NCBI GenBank assembly: GCA_964420035.1
Contig: CAYQQR010000035.1
Coordinates: 1-46,045, forward strand
Reading direction: 5' to 3'
Origin: CAYQQR01 sp964420035
GTDB lineage: Bacteria > Bacteroidota > Bacteroidia > Bacteroidales > SM23-62
DNA: 46,045 bases
Part shown: positions 17,361 to 26,479 of the stretch, piece by piece
Layout of the letters: every line of letters starts with the position of its first letter
Numbering within the stretch: the stretch's first letter is position 1
The notes under the pieces: generated by a model
The model's database searches: none
What the model saw: only the letters and a program-made list of their open reading frames with translations
Told to the model about the DNA's origin: nothing
Position numbers and translations under genes: made by a program

Positions 17361-17658
17361 CAATGATGGCCCATGCTTCCCGGAATATATAGTATTTAAT
17401 TCGCCTTCGCGGTCCGCTTCGGCGGACGAGAAGGTATGGTATAATTGGCTTCGCCGAGCTCGTAAACCCGGTTCCCCGGAGCTTGCCCCGGAATTCAGGG
17501 TCCAGGGTTTGCCCTTGGGTCCATACCAATTGATGAATCCATCAAAAAAGCGGCTATATGTACCGGGATTCTTTTGTCGTGGATAGCAATTAAAAGAAAA
17601 CCGCTATTTTTATAAGGTACAGTTATTACACTAAAAGGGGCTTATTCCACTTTTTTCA
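17361..17658. repeat. Structured intergenic element after susD
   Basis: A perfect UUCG-loop hairpin GTCCGC-TTCG-GCGGAC lies at 17412-17427. It is followed by an imperfect element bounded by GGTATGG (17433-17439) and its reverse complement CCATACC (17521-17527), with internal inverted words AAACCC (17464-17469) and GGGTTT (17505-17510) and two CCCCGGA copies. This may end susD transcription and resembles a small non-coding mobile or repeat element. No gene is seen in this 298-bp gap. Confidence 0.45.
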
Positions 17659-20085
17659 TTGAAGAAGATCATTGTATTCAATATCGCCTTGCTCTCAGGG
17701 ATTGCGGCGCTGATCTATCAGATCGCGTGGATACGCGAGTTCAATTTGTTCTTCGGTATCCATTATATCTCAACCAGTACCGTTTTGGCATCATTCATGG
17801 CCGGGTTGGCCCTGGGTAGTTATTTGTTCGGACGATGGTCGGATTCCTTCTCGCGGCCCGTAATTCTGTTGCTCATCATCGAAGGTGGCCTGGCCCTTTT
17901 TGCCCTGACCTTCAGACAGAGTTTTTCCCAAATGATGGAACTCTACCAGTCGGTTGTCCCCGCCGGCACAGCACCCCTATACCAGGCCCAGCTCCTGCGT
18001 TTTCTGTTTTCTTTTATCTATTTGTTGATTCCAACCACCCTGATGGGAGGTATCATCCCTGTAATCGGGCGCTATTTTATCGATGCGCTACCGGACCTGG
18101 GCAACAAGATCAGCTGGGTCTATGCACTGAATAATTTTGGGGCCGCCCTGGGTTGCTTCTTCGCCGGGTTCCTTATCATCAGGCTGAGCGGCCTTCAGGG
18201 GGCCCTGTTCATTGCTGCAGGACTGAACCTGGTCAATTTTGTGCTTGCCGTTCCCTTGTTATCCCGCCGTTTTCATTCAGGGAAGGAGGGAACTGAAGAG
18301 TTTTTTGCCCAGCCGCTACAAGTAAAATATCCGCCCGGAACGGTTAAGCTGGTGTTGTGGGTATTTGCACTGGAAGGATTTACCACCCTGGCCTACGAAG
18401 TGATCTGGACCAGGGTTTTCATAGATTTTGCTTTTGAAAAGACCGTATATTTTTATACTACAGTGGTCTTTTCCTTTATCCTGGGACTTGGCCTGGGTAG
18501 CTTCCTGATACGAAGACGTATCGACAAGATAAGGGCTCCTGTATCCTGGATTGCATCCATTCAGGTACTGATTGGATTATCCTCCCTGTTTTTGTTTGTA
18601 TTGTTCATGCAACTTTCTCCTTCTCTCGTAAAAGCCAGGGACCAGTTTGAAACATGGTTGCATATTTCAGGGAGGGAGTATGGTCTGATGCTTTTGTTTA
18701 CCCTGCCCCCGGCCATCCTGATGGGTATGACCTATCCTCTGGTGGCCAAGGTCTATGCCAACCGGTTACCGGTATTGGGTAAACGGCTCGGCAATCTGGG
18801 TTTTCTGGATACTGTGGGAAGTATCGTGGGTTCCATTGCTGCCGGACTGGTGATGATACCCTTCCTGGGCATCTATTATGCATTTCTCCTGACGGTTTTG
18901 ATCAATCTCCTGCTGGGCAATATCTTGATCTGGCGCATGCCTCGTGACCCAGGTTACAGACTTTGGCGTTTCAGTCTGCCCCAGCTGATATTGCTCCTGG
19001 CCTTGTTTTTGTTCCTCTCTCCTTCGGAGTTTCTGAAAAACCGGCTGAAGTACTATCCCGGGGAAAAGATCATATACTATAATGAGGGTTTGAGCGGAAC
19101 CGTCTCGGTACACCTGATGCCCAATGATTATAAGGCCCTGGCCATCAATGGCGCTAAAACTGCATTTTCCAATTCTTCCGATCTCCGGGTTCATACATTA
19201 CTGGCCTACCTTCCCTGGGTTTTTCATCCTGAACCCCGGGATGCCCTGGTCATAGGTTTTGGTATGGGGGTGACCACCGATTGCCTGGTGCAGGACCTGG
19301 ATATAAGAACCGATGTTGCGGAACTATCGGCTTCTGTCGTTGAGGCTGCCGATTCCTGTTTTGGGTACCTGAACCACCGGGTTTTGGAGCATGAGAAAGT
19401 TGATATACACCTGGAGGATGGGCGAAGCTTCCTGCTGCGATCCGGGAAAGAATATGATATCATTACCTCCAACGCGGTGCATCCCAAACTAAGTGCAAAC
19501 TTATATACCCGGGAATTCTATGAACTTTGTAAATCACGAATTACGGAAAACGGACTGGTCTGTCAATGGTTACCCAATAACTGGGTCAATGTTATGGAAT
19601 TCAAATCGCTGATCCTGGCCATTAATGAGGTATTTCCCTACACCAGTCTATGGTATGTGACCCGCAGCCATTTATTACTTCTGGGTTCAAAGACGGAACC
19701 GGTCCGTGATCTCAGGGTCATCATCGACCGCCTGATGCGAGAGCCTGTACAAAGCCGCTTACAAGATGTTGACATACCCGGTCCTGCATCTTTTATGGGT
19801 GCTTTGATCGCTACACAACCGGCGTTGGAACGGTACGCCCGGAATGTTCCCGTAAATACGGATGATCATCCCCTGGTTGAATTCAGCACGGACACCAGGC
19901 TTATGCCCAATACGGATATTCTGCAGGGACTGATCGCTCATTTTGAGGAGAGCCCGGGACTTTATGATGCCTATTATGAGAAAGGGGATACCACTTTGAG
20001 GAAAGAACAAATAATGAAATACAGGGATGATAATTTTGCCGGGATGAAAAGCTTTGTCGAAATTTATTCCCGCATCAGTGATTGA
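17659..20085 (+). CDS. Membrane protein with spermidine-synthase-like C-terminal domain (first of pair)
   Basis: An 808-aa fusion. The N-terminal half has many hydrophobic helices in two bundles, each opening with a related motif (ALIYQIAWIREFNLFFG near 13-29; TLAYEVIWTRVF near 243-254), like MFS-type membrane proteins. After about residue 480 comes a cytoplasmic Rossmann methyltransferase-like domain: DALVIGFGMGVTTDCL (about 527-542), VAELSASVVEAA, HLEDGRSFLL and YDIITSNAVHPKLSANLYTREFY. True SpeE has an acidic catalytic Asp where this protein reads TSNAVHP, so polyamine synthesis is doubtful. The start is a TTG with no better in-frame choice nearby. The next gene is a paralogue overlapping or abutting this one. 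Function unknown. Confidence 0.8.
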   Translation: MKKIIVFNIALLSGIAALIYQIAWIREFNLFFGIHYISTSTVLASFMAGLALGSYLFGRWSDSFSRPVILLLIIEGGLALFALTFRQSFSQMMELYQSVVPAGTAPLYQAQLLRFLFSFIYLLIPTTLMGGIIPVIGRYFIDALPDLGNKISWVYALNNFGAALGCFFAGFLIIRLSGLQGALFIAAGLNLVNFVLAVPLLSRRFHSGKEGTEEFFAQPLQVKYPPGTVKLVLWVFALEGFTTLAYEVIWTRVFIDFAFEKTVYFYTTVVFSFILGLGLGSFLIRRRIDKIRAPVSWIASIQVLIGLSSLFLFVLFMQLSPSLVKARDQFETWLHISGREYGLMLLFTLPPAILMGMTYPLVAKVYANRLPVLGKRLGNLGFLDTVGSIVGSIAAGLVMIPFLGIYYAFLLTVLINLLLGNILIWRMPRDPGYRLWRFSLPQLILLLALFLFLSPSEFLKNRLKYYPGEKIIYYNEGLSGTVSVHLMPNDYKALAINGAKTAFSNSSDLRVHTLLAYLPWVFHPEPRDALVIGFGMGVTTDCLVQDLDIRTDVAELSASVVEAADSCFGYLNHRVLEHEKVDIHLEDGRSFLLRSGKEYDIITSNAVHPKLSANLYTREFYELCKSRITENGLVCQWLPNNWVNVMEFKSLILAINEVFPYTSLWYVTRSHLLLLGSKTEPVRDLRVIIDRLMREPVQSRLQDVDIPGPASFMGALIATQPALERYARNVPVNTDDHPLVEFSTDTRLMPNTDILQGLIAHFEESPGLYDAYYEKGDTTLRKEQIMKYRDDNFAGMKSFVEIYSRISD

Positions 20086-20096
20086 GCTTTAGGATC

Positions 20097-22526
20097 ATGA
20101 GATTGTCCGGACGCGTAACACCAAGGTTCATATTTCTACCTGTTGCTTTCTTATCGGGTTTTTCAGCCTTGTTGTACCAGGTCATCTGGATCAAAGGCTT
20201 TGGTCATGTTTTTGGCCTGCAGGTTTTGACCGTCAGCCTGGTGCTCGCGGCCTTTATGGCCGGACTGGCCCTGGGCAGTTTTTGGTTCGGAAAGTGGTCG
20301 GATCGAATCAATCCGCTGCGCCTCTTTGTAATGATCGAGCTTTTATTGGCCCTTTTTGCCATTTTCTTTAATCCCATCTTCAATGCCTTCTCCAGGTTCT
20401 ATGTCAGTACATCGGTTCTGTTCAATGATCAGTTGTTACTGGTGGAGCTCATCCGGGTTTCCGCTTCATTTCTTTTTCTTCTGATTCCTTCTTTACTTAT
20501 TGGCGGGACCTTGCCGGTATTGATCAAGATCATGGTAGAGCGGATTAAGGGATCGGGGTTGAGGATAGCGCTGATCTATGCTTCCAACAACCTGGGTGCA
20601 TTTTTGGGTACTTTTGTAACCGGGTTCTTCCTGATAAGGCTCGTCGGTGTTGAAGCCAGCCTGAAGATGGGCGCACTGCTGAACATTCTTAATGTATTCC
20701 TGGTCCTCTCTGCGCTTTTTCGTTTACCGGACCATTACGCGCAGCCCAAGATTAAGTCTGCCGAGAATGAAGGTGCCATTCCCATGAAGCCATGGCTGGT
20801 GCGGGCAGTGCTGGCCGTATTCTTCCTGGAAGGTTTCACTACGCTGGCCTACGAAGTTTTATGGACCCGTGTATTTGTTGAATTTTCTTACGATAAAAGC
20901 ACCTATCTCTATACAATCATCATCATGGCCTTCATTTTTGGTTTGGCACTGGGCGCGTATCTCATTGCCGGGTTCATCGACAAAATGAGATACCCGGTGC
21001 GCCTGATGTCATGGATCCAATACCTGATCGGATTGCTGGCACTGGTACAGTTGCTGGCGGCCATAAAAGTACTGCCGGGAATGATGCAGGCAAGGGAATT
21101 GGAAACTGCCTGGTTCAGTGTCTCCGGCAGAGAGTATATATTTATATTTCTTTTTCTGATCTTTCCCGTTTGTCTCATGGGGATTACCTTTCCCCTGGTA
21201 GCCCGCATTATGGCCGTTAATCTGAGAACCCTGGGCAGGAACATGGGTTTCGTGGGCTTTCTGGATACCGTGGGATCGGTATTTGGTTCGCTGGTTGCCG
21301 GTTTCATCCTGCTGCCCCTTCTTGGCATTATTCAATCCTTTTTCCTGGTGGCCCTGTTGAATATCCTGGCAGGGGTCTTACTGCATACCGCACGATTTGG
21401 CATTAAGAAAACCCTGGCTTGGATACCCTTCCTGGTCCTTGCTGTTTTATTGATAGCACTTATTCCCCGAAATGCCCGGTTCAAGACCAGGTTGGGCAAG
21501 AAAGGGGAGGAGCTGGTCTATTATGAAGAAAAAGCCTGTGGCACGGTCTCGGTGCACCAATATCCCCTGGGCTACAAGGCTCTGTCCATCAATTCCGTAT
21601 TGTTTGCCTACAATACGGAAGATGATTTACGATCCCACAGCATGCTGGCCTTCATGCCCTATTTTTTCCACCCTGATCCTTCCGAGGCCATGGTTTTGGG
21701 TTTTGGACTGGGAGTAACGGCCAATTGTTTTGATCAGCCTGAAATAGAGAAGATCCATGTTGCCGAGATCTGTCCGCCAGTAGTGGAGGCTTCCATGCAG
21801 CATTTCGGATCAGTAAATGATAATATTGCCGATGCACCCAAGCTGAATCTCATTTTAGAGGATGGTCGAAGCTGGTTGCTTATTTCAGGGAAGAAATACG
21901 ACATCATTACCTGTGATGCCATTCATCCGAGATTCGGCAACAACCTCTATACCACTGAGTACTATGAATTATGCAAAGCTCACCTGGATGAACAAGGAGT
22001 CATCTGCCAGTGGATGCCTGTCAACTGGCTCTCGGAGGATGAGTATAAAACCCTCCTGGCCACTTTTGTGGATGTTTTTCCGGATGCTTCCTTGTGGTTT
22101 GTTAACCGGGGCGTAACCCTGGCCATAGGTTCAAAGGGTGAACACGAGCTGGATATGCACAGGCTCAAAGAACGAATGGAACATAAGAAGGTCCGGGACA
22201 TCCTGGAACAGGCCGATATCCGGTCCCCGGCTAATTTACTGGCCTATTATCTAATGGATGGAGAAGAAATAGAGAACTTTACGGCCGGTGCCAAAAAAAA
22301 TACCGATAATAAGCCTTTCGTGGAATTCAGCAGGGAAGTTTCTATGGCACCAAACCTCGAAGTTTTAAAAAGCTTAAAGGGGCTCGAGCCGGATGTAAGC
22401 AATATCCTGACAGGTTTTCCCGGGAATGAATTACCGCGTGAGATTCAGTATTACCGTACAAATATATTACTGGGACTTCAAAGAGATATCGAGGTACTCG
22501 GATTCACTGAAAAGGAAAATAAATAA
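20097..22526 (+). CDS. Membrane protein with spermidine-synthase-like C-terminal domain (second of pair)
   Basis: About 809 aa from the ATG at 20097; a TTG at 20082 would overlap the previous stop. It shares the architecture and many motifs of the first gene: ALLYQVIWIKGFGHVFG at the start, TLAYEVLWTRVFVEF mid-way, AMVLGFGLGVTANCF and ILEDGRSWLL in the Rossmann domain, and CDAIHPRFGNNLYTTEYYELC near the active site. This copy keeps an Asp (CDAIHP) at the position where the first copy has Asn, so the two may differ in activity. The tandem arrangement points to duplication and perhaps a heterodimer. The gene is convergent with the second hydrogenase operon, 16 bp away. Function unknown. Confidence 0.8.
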   Translation: MRLSGRVTPRFIFLPVAFLSGFSALLYQVIWIKGFGHVFGLQVLTVSLVLAAFMAGLALGSFWFGKWSDRINPLRLFVMIELLLALFAIFFNPIFNAFSRFYVSTSVLFNDQLLLVELIRVSASFLFLLIPSLLIGGTLPVLIKIMVERIKGSGLRIALIYASNNLGAFLGTFVTGFFLIRLVGVEASLKMGALLNILNVFLVLSALFRLPDHYAQPKIKSAENEGAIPMKPWLVRAVLAVFFLEGFTTLAYEVLWTRVFVEFSYDKSTYLYTIIIMAFIFGLALGAYLIAGFIDKMRYPVRLMSWIQYLIGLLALVQLLAAIKVLPGMMQARELETAWFSVSGREYIFIFLFLIFPVCLMGITFPLVARIMAVNLRTLGRNMGFVGFLDTVGSVFGSLVAGFILLPLLGIIQSFFLVALLNILAGVLLHTARFGIKKTLAWIPFLVLAVLLIALIPRNARFKTRLGKKGEELVYYEEKACGTVSVHQYPLGYKALSINSVLFAYNTEDDLRSHSMLAFMPYFFHPDPSEAMVLGFGLGVTANCFDQPEIEKIHVAEICPPVVEASMQHFGSVNDNIADAPKLNLILEDGRSWLLISGKKYDIITCDAIHPRFGNNLYTTEYYELCKAHLDEQGVICQWMPVNWLSEDEYKTLLATFVDVFPDASLWFVNRGVTLAIGSKGEHELDMHRLKERMEHKKVRDILEQADIRSPANLLAYYLMDGEEIENFTAGAKKNTDNKPFVEFSREVSMAPNLEVLKSLKGLEPDVSNILTGFPGNELPREIQYYRTNILLGLQRDIEVLGFTEKENK

Positions 22527-22542
22527 TGAATAAAGGTTCGTT

Positions 22543-23022
22543 TCATCCCAGGGATGCCTTGATACGGTTCATTTCGAATAATTTCCCTCCGTCTGTGATC
22601 TCTGCATGGGTGCAGCCAATACGGTTGCATATGCCGATACAATTCCGGTAATCCGCATTGGAGTCGGCAAAGAGGGTAACCATTTGCGCCCCGCATTCAC
22701 AGGGGGAATATACGGGAAGCAAACTTCCACATGCAGGGCACATCAGGGAATAGATCTCCTTCTCCTTTAGTTCGATATCGATACTTGCCCGCCGATTGTC
22801 GCCACAGATAGAACTCAGGGCAATGAGTCCGGTTTCATCTCCCCGTTGAACTTTAATGAGGATGGCATCATGTCCTTCAAATTTTACCCTTGAGCTGACC
22901 ATGGAATGACCCTGGGAGCAGTAACATGCGCTGACGACCAATTGGTCTGAATCTTTTTTCAACGCTTTTTTCTTTTTAAGTTCAGGGAATTTGAGCATTC
23001 CCCGACGATCAAATCTTCTCAT
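22543..23022 (-). CDS. Cysteine-rich zinc-ribbon-like protein at the end of the Mvh operon
   Basis: A 159-aa protein that I do not recognise. It contains ten cysteines: C33 and C35 (ACYCSQGH), C73, C95/C98 (MCPACGS), C108/C110 (CECG) and C128/C132/C137 (CIGICNRIGCTH), with nearby histidines H39 and H139. The central C95-x2-C98 and C108-x-C110 set resembles a zinc ribbon; an Fe-S role is possible. The middle (ILIKVQRGDETGLIALSSICG) looks like a small beta domain. Its ATG at 23022 overlaps the protease gene by 14 bp; an alternative ATG at 22995 would avoid this. Being last in the mvhD-mvhG-mvhA-protease operon, it may help assemble or regulate that hydrogenase. Confidence 0.7.
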   Translation of the reverse strand: MRRFDRRGMLKFPELKKKKALKKDSDQLVVSACYCSQGHSMVSSRVKFEGHDAILIKVQRGDETGLIALSSICGDNRRASIDIELKEKEIYSLMCPACGSLLPVYSPCECGAQMVTLFADSNADYRNCIGICNRIGCTHAEITDGGKLFEMNRIKASLG

Positions 23023-23530
23023 GCTTGATTCTTTTTTGTATGTTTTTTTCTTTTCGTTTCGCCAGTCCGGATAAAAACAAAGAACACTTTCTTAATATGT
23101 GATCATAGGCATCCTGTAAAGCCGGTGTCATTTGCCGGCTGAATGTCTTATCCTCTTCTATCTCTATGGCAATGACATAGATCTCTTCAGGCATATCCAG
23201 GTCCAGCCGCCTGCCCATATTGATGGCTCCCTTGAATGTTATGTCATGCGGATTGGATAAATGCAGGGTCTCCTCGTATTCATCGTAACCGTAAATACTG
23301 ACTTCACCGGGAGGTTTCCGGCCGGTTCTGCATGCATCGATGAAAACCACGGTGGAAAATCCGCAGATATGTTCCAGCAAATCCAGACCGCCGGTCCCCG
23401 AGCTACGAAAGCACATTTTGCTCTTGAGCCCGGACCGCATACTTAGCTGCCCCGTGATTACGGCTCCTATGCCGTCATCACTTAAAATGGGATTCCCGAT
23501 TCCCAATATTAACGTATCTTTTTTTTTCAT
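23009..23530 (-). CDS. [NiFe] hydrogenase maturation endopeptidase, Mvh-specific
   Basis: A 173-aa member of the HycI/HybD/HoxW protease family. GIGNPILSDDGIG (about 10-22) holds the first acidic Ni-sensing residue (D18 or D19), D65 (VFIDAC) the second, and H95 (SNPHDITF) the third. It lies 20 bp after mvhA, so its substrate should be that subunit, with cleavage after His462. It differs clearly in sequence from the protease in the hox operon, as expected for enzymes that each recognise one large subunit. Confidence 0.87.
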   Translation of the reverse strand: MKKKDTLILGIGNPILSDDGIGAVITGQLSMRSGLKSKMCFRSSGTGGLDLLEHICGFSTVVFIDACRTGRKPPGEVSIYGYDEYEETLHLSNPHDITFKGAINMGRRLDLDMPEEIYVIAIEIEEDKTFSRQMTPALQDAYDHILRKCSLFLSGLAKRKEKNIQKRIKHEKI

Positions 23531-23550
23531 TCTAAATTCTAAATTCTAAA

Positions 23551-25014
23551 CTATCGTTTCAGCCTATAAATAATTTTACCTTCAGAATCCCTGAAATTTA
23601 CGACCATCGGCATTTCCCCCGGCCGGTGGTGGGTGGCACATGAAAAGCAGGGATCATATGCCCTGAAAGCCATCTCGATCATATTCAGTTTACCGTTCAT
23701 ATCTCCGCCCGGACCATTTGCCAGTATCTTTTCAGCAGCTTTCTTTATGGACATGCAAATGGCCGAATTATTGTTGGTGGTTCCCACAATGATGTTGGCC
23801 TTTTTGACAATCCCCTTCTCGTCGGTCCAGTAATGATGTGTCAGGGTTCCTCTCTGCGCTTCAACAATACCGACGCCTTCTTCAGGTATTTCTGTAATCG
23901 GTGTCTGCAGGTCCTTGCCCGTTATTTCCCGATCCTCGGCCAGGGCCAGGCAGTGTTCAGCAGAGTATAAGAGCTCGATCAAGCGGGCCCAGTGCATCGC
24001 CAGGGTGGCATGCACGGGCTTGCCGCCAAGGGTCTCATACATGACTTCATATTCTTTCTGAGCCAGAGCCGTGGCCATCCCGTCAGCTGCATTCAACCTG
24101 GAAAGCGGGGTGGCATGGTACACACCGGAGTCCTGTCCCTCCTTAAAACCGGTCCAGCCCTTTTTCTTCAGATAGGGAAATTTAAGGTAGGACCAGCTTT
24201 CCACGTGTTCGGCAATATGATCCCGGTAGGCCTCCGGACCATATTTGCACAATTCCTTGCCTTCGGTATCCACTACCCGTACCTTGCCGTCATAGAAGTT
24301 CACCTTATTGTTTTCATCCACCAGTCCCATGGAATGAATATTCAGGGAATAGGGTCCCCCCGTGATCAATTTTACATATTCGTCATTGCCCAGAACAATG
24401 TCGTGGAAGATCTTCAGGGAAAACTGCCCGAACGCTACAAAACCCTTGGCTTTTTCCACGACCTCATCCCGTTCCTCTTCCGATAAACCGCGTCGGACGC
24501 CTCCCGGTACATTCATGACCACATGGGTTTGATGACCGCCTAAAAGTGCCTGGATCTCCTGGGCATGCCTTCTTTGCTTGATCACTTCCGTACCGGTCTC
24601 TTTACCCACTTTACCGATTACACCCAGTATGTTTCTTTCAGCCGGCGGGGCGTCCGGTCCGACAACAAAATCCGGGGCGGCCAGGGCATAGAAATGGGCC
24701 GTATGGCTGTGCACGAAATGTGCCATATAGAATAGTTCCCTTAACTTTCTGGCGGTAGGTGTGGGACTTACTTTATATACCGCATCGGCAGCCTTGCCGG
24801 AAGCCATGTGGTGGCAACCCGGACATACACCGCAAATCTTGGTGACGATCTGTGACAGTTCTTCCACGGGCCGGCCTTCGCAAAACTTTTCAAATCCCCT
24901 GAGTTCAGGGACCTGGAAATAGGCGTTTTCCACCCGGCCCTGATCATCGAGGAATATCTCTATCTTGCCATGACCTTCAAGGCGCGTTATGGGATCTATG
25001 GTAATTCTTTTCAT
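23551..25014 (-). CDS. mvhA: MvhA-like [NiFe] hydrogenase large subunit (group 3c-like)
   Basis: A 487-aa catalytic subunit. Nickel ligands are C61/C64 (KICGVCPGCHH) and C456/C459 (DPCFSCATHH); the predicted cleaved tail after H462 is 25 residues. The context of MvhG, MvhD and HdrA-like genes places it with the F420-non-reducing group 3c enzymes, which feed electrons from H2 through MvhD to HdrA. The protein is clearly different from HoxH (for example KICGVC against RLCGIC). No Tat-type small subunit is present, so the enzyme should be cytoplasmic. It starts 9 bp after the mvhG stop. Confidence 0.92.
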   Translation of the reverse strand: MKRITIDPITRLEGHGKIEIFLDDQGRVENAYFQVPELRGFEKFCEGRPVEELSQIVTKICGVCPGCHHMASGKAADAVYKVSPTPTARKLRELFYMAHFVHSHTAHFYALAAPDFVVGPDAPPAERNILGVIGKVGKETGTEVIKQRRHAQEIQALLGGHQTHVVMNVPGGVRRGLSEEERDEVVEKAKGFVAFGQFSLKIFHDIVLGNDEYVKLITGGPYSLNIHSMGLVDENNKVNFYDGKVRVVDTEGKELCKYGPEAYRDHIAEHVESWSYLKFPYLKKKGWTGFKEGQDSGVYHATPLSRLNAADGMATALAQKEYEVMYETLGGKPVHATLAMHWARLIELLYSAEHCLALAEDREITGKDLQTPITEIPEEGVGIVEAQRGTLTHHYWTDEKGIVKKANIIVGTTNNNSAICMSIKKAAEKILANGPGGDMNGKLNMIEMAFRAYDPCFSCATHHRPGEMPMVVNFRDSEGKIIYRLKR

Positions 25015-25023
25015 GAGACCGAA

Positions 25024-26031
25024 TTATATGGTGAAGGTTTCTGTTTCTGAATAGAGTCTTCTGCGTAATATGGCGGCAGGCAAACTGAACCGGTAGAAGG
25101 TGCCTCCCGGGTCGACTACCTGGGACACAATTTTTTTTATTTCCTCTTCATCGTTGGAGTCGATCATGGTGGCAATGGCCGACATCATCTTGGCACCCGG
25201 ATCGGGAGCATCGGGCGGGGGACCGTAGCAGCCACGGCATGGGGCATTGCCCTTGATACAGCGATAACCACAACCTCCCCGGGTGGCGGGTCCCATGCAA
25301 ATGACCCCTTGTTCAAGAAAACAGGTTTCGCCGTCGTCTTCATATTCCCATGGACGTTTGAACTCCTTGATGACTTTGTTGTCTGTTTTCTCACGGGCAC
25401 ATTCATCGCACTGGGATTTTTCCAGGGCCCCGATCACCGATCCTTTGGGCGGTAATTCCTCCCCGCCCACAATAGCCCCGAATACTTCCAGCAAACGTTC
25501 GGTTTGGGGCGGGCAACCCGGCATATAATAATCCACATCGATCACCTGGTCCAGTGGACGAACATCATTGTAAAACTCTGGCAAACCGAGGGTTCCTTCT
25601 TTTACCTTGGTTTCTGTTTTGGGGACAACCCCTTTTGGGTTATCGGTTGATTCACTTTCCTTATAGACCCTGTTAAAAATCTCTTCCCGGTTCGAAAAAT
25701 TGGCCAGTCCGGGAATACCTCCAAGATGGGCGCAACTGCCATAGGCGACCACGATCTTCGATTTTTCACGCAGCAATCGGGCGATATGTTCGTTTTCACT
25801 GTTCCGGATGGCCCCGTTGTACAGGGTGACATCTATTGTATCATCTGCCATGGCTTCCACGTCTTTATACTTGATATCCAGTGCGATCGGCCAGAATACC
25901 AGGTCGGCTGCGGCCACCACATCGAATAATTTTTCATGTACATCCAACACGGAAACACAGCATCCTCCACAGGCAGCACCCCAGTAAACGGCCATCTTAA
26001 GTTTTTTCGGTTCTTTATCTTTTGCTGTCAT
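25024..26031 (-). CDS. mvhG: MvhG-like hydrogenase small subunit with extra Fe-S domain
   Basis: A 335-aa small subunit without a Tat signal. The N-terminal domain has proximal-cluster ligands in ACGGCC (about C20-C25), GSCAHLGG near residue 100 and GCPPQ near 175. The C-terminal domain adds a cysteine-rich region from about residue 209 (QCDECAREK) to 268 (RGGCGYRCIKGNAPCRGC), enough for two further [4Fe-4S] clusters (medial and distal), as in F420-non-reducing hydrogenases. It carries electrons from MvhA to MvhD. The operon spacing is tight: 12 bp after mvhD and 9 bp before mvhA. Confidence 0.9.
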   Translation of the reverse strand: MTAKDKEPKKLKMAVYWGAACGGCCVSVLDVHEKLFDVVAAADLVFWPIALDIKYKDVEAMADDTIDVTLYNGAIRNSENEHIARLLREKSKIVVAYGSCAHLGGIPGLANFSNREEIFNRVYKESESTDNPKGVVPKTETKVKEGTLGLPEFYNDVRPLDQVIDVDYYMPGCPPQTERLLEVFGAIVGGEELPPKGSVIGALEKSQCDECAREKTDNKVIKEFKRPWEYEDDGETCFLEQGVICMGPATRGGCGYRCIKGNAPCRGCYGPPPDAPDPGAKMMSAIATMIDSNDEEEIKKIVSQVVDPGGTFYRFSLPAAILRRRLYSETETFTI

Positions 26032-26043
26032 AACAAGCTGGTT

Positions 26044-26469
26044 TTAAGAGTAGGTCTTGAGTTCGGCACTTACTTTGGCGGGACCCAGTTTTAAAATGGT
26101 TTCTGTCATCTCGTCCGCGAGAGTCGCAAATTCTTTACCCTCACTGGCACTGATCCATGCCAGTCTCAAACGGTCGGGATGAATACCCATTTGCCCTATG
26201 TAGTTCTGTAAAAGGTGGAAACGTCTCAGGCATTTATAGTTGCCCTCGTGATAATGACAATCGCCCGGATGACAACCGCATATCAGCACGCCGTCAGCAC
26301 CTTCGCGAAATGCGCTTAGTACAAAGGTAGGATCCACCCTTCCTGAACACATCACCCGTATGATCCTGAGATTGGGTGAATACTGCATCCTGGAGGTACC
26401 TGCCAGATCCGCACCGGTATAAGAACACCAGTTGCAAAGAAAGGATACAATGGTTGGTTTAAAATCCAT
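26044..26469 (-). CDS. mvhD: MvhD-like electron-transfer subunit
   Basis: A 141-aa protein from the ATG at 26469, which fits the family start (MDFKPTIVSFLCNWC); upstream codons in frame overlap the previous gene and look spurious. Conserved cysteines are in FLCNWCSYTGAD (about C12/C15), RVMCSGR, and CGCHPGDCHYHEGNYKC (about 74-90), the ligand pattern of the MvhD [2Fe-2S] family. In methanogens MvhD connects the hydrogenase to HdrA. In sulfate reducers the same domain is fused to the C-terminus of QmoB. Here it stands alone directly after an HdrA-like gene (10-bp gap), like a QmoB that has been split. Confidence 0.9.
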   Translation of the reverse strand: MDFKPTIVSFLCNWCSYTGADLAGTSRMQYSPNLRIIRVMCSGRVDPTFVLSAFREGADGVLICGCHPGDCHYHEGNYKCLRRFHLLQNYIGQMGIHPDRLRLAWISASEGKEFATLADEMTETILKLGPAKVSAELKTYS

Positions 26470-26479
26470 ATCTGTTTTC

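Noticed and set aside
17659..22526. Annotation as speE (spermidine synthase)
   Set aside because: The proteins are large membrane fusions and the first copy lacks the acidic active-site residue; only the fold similarity is supported.
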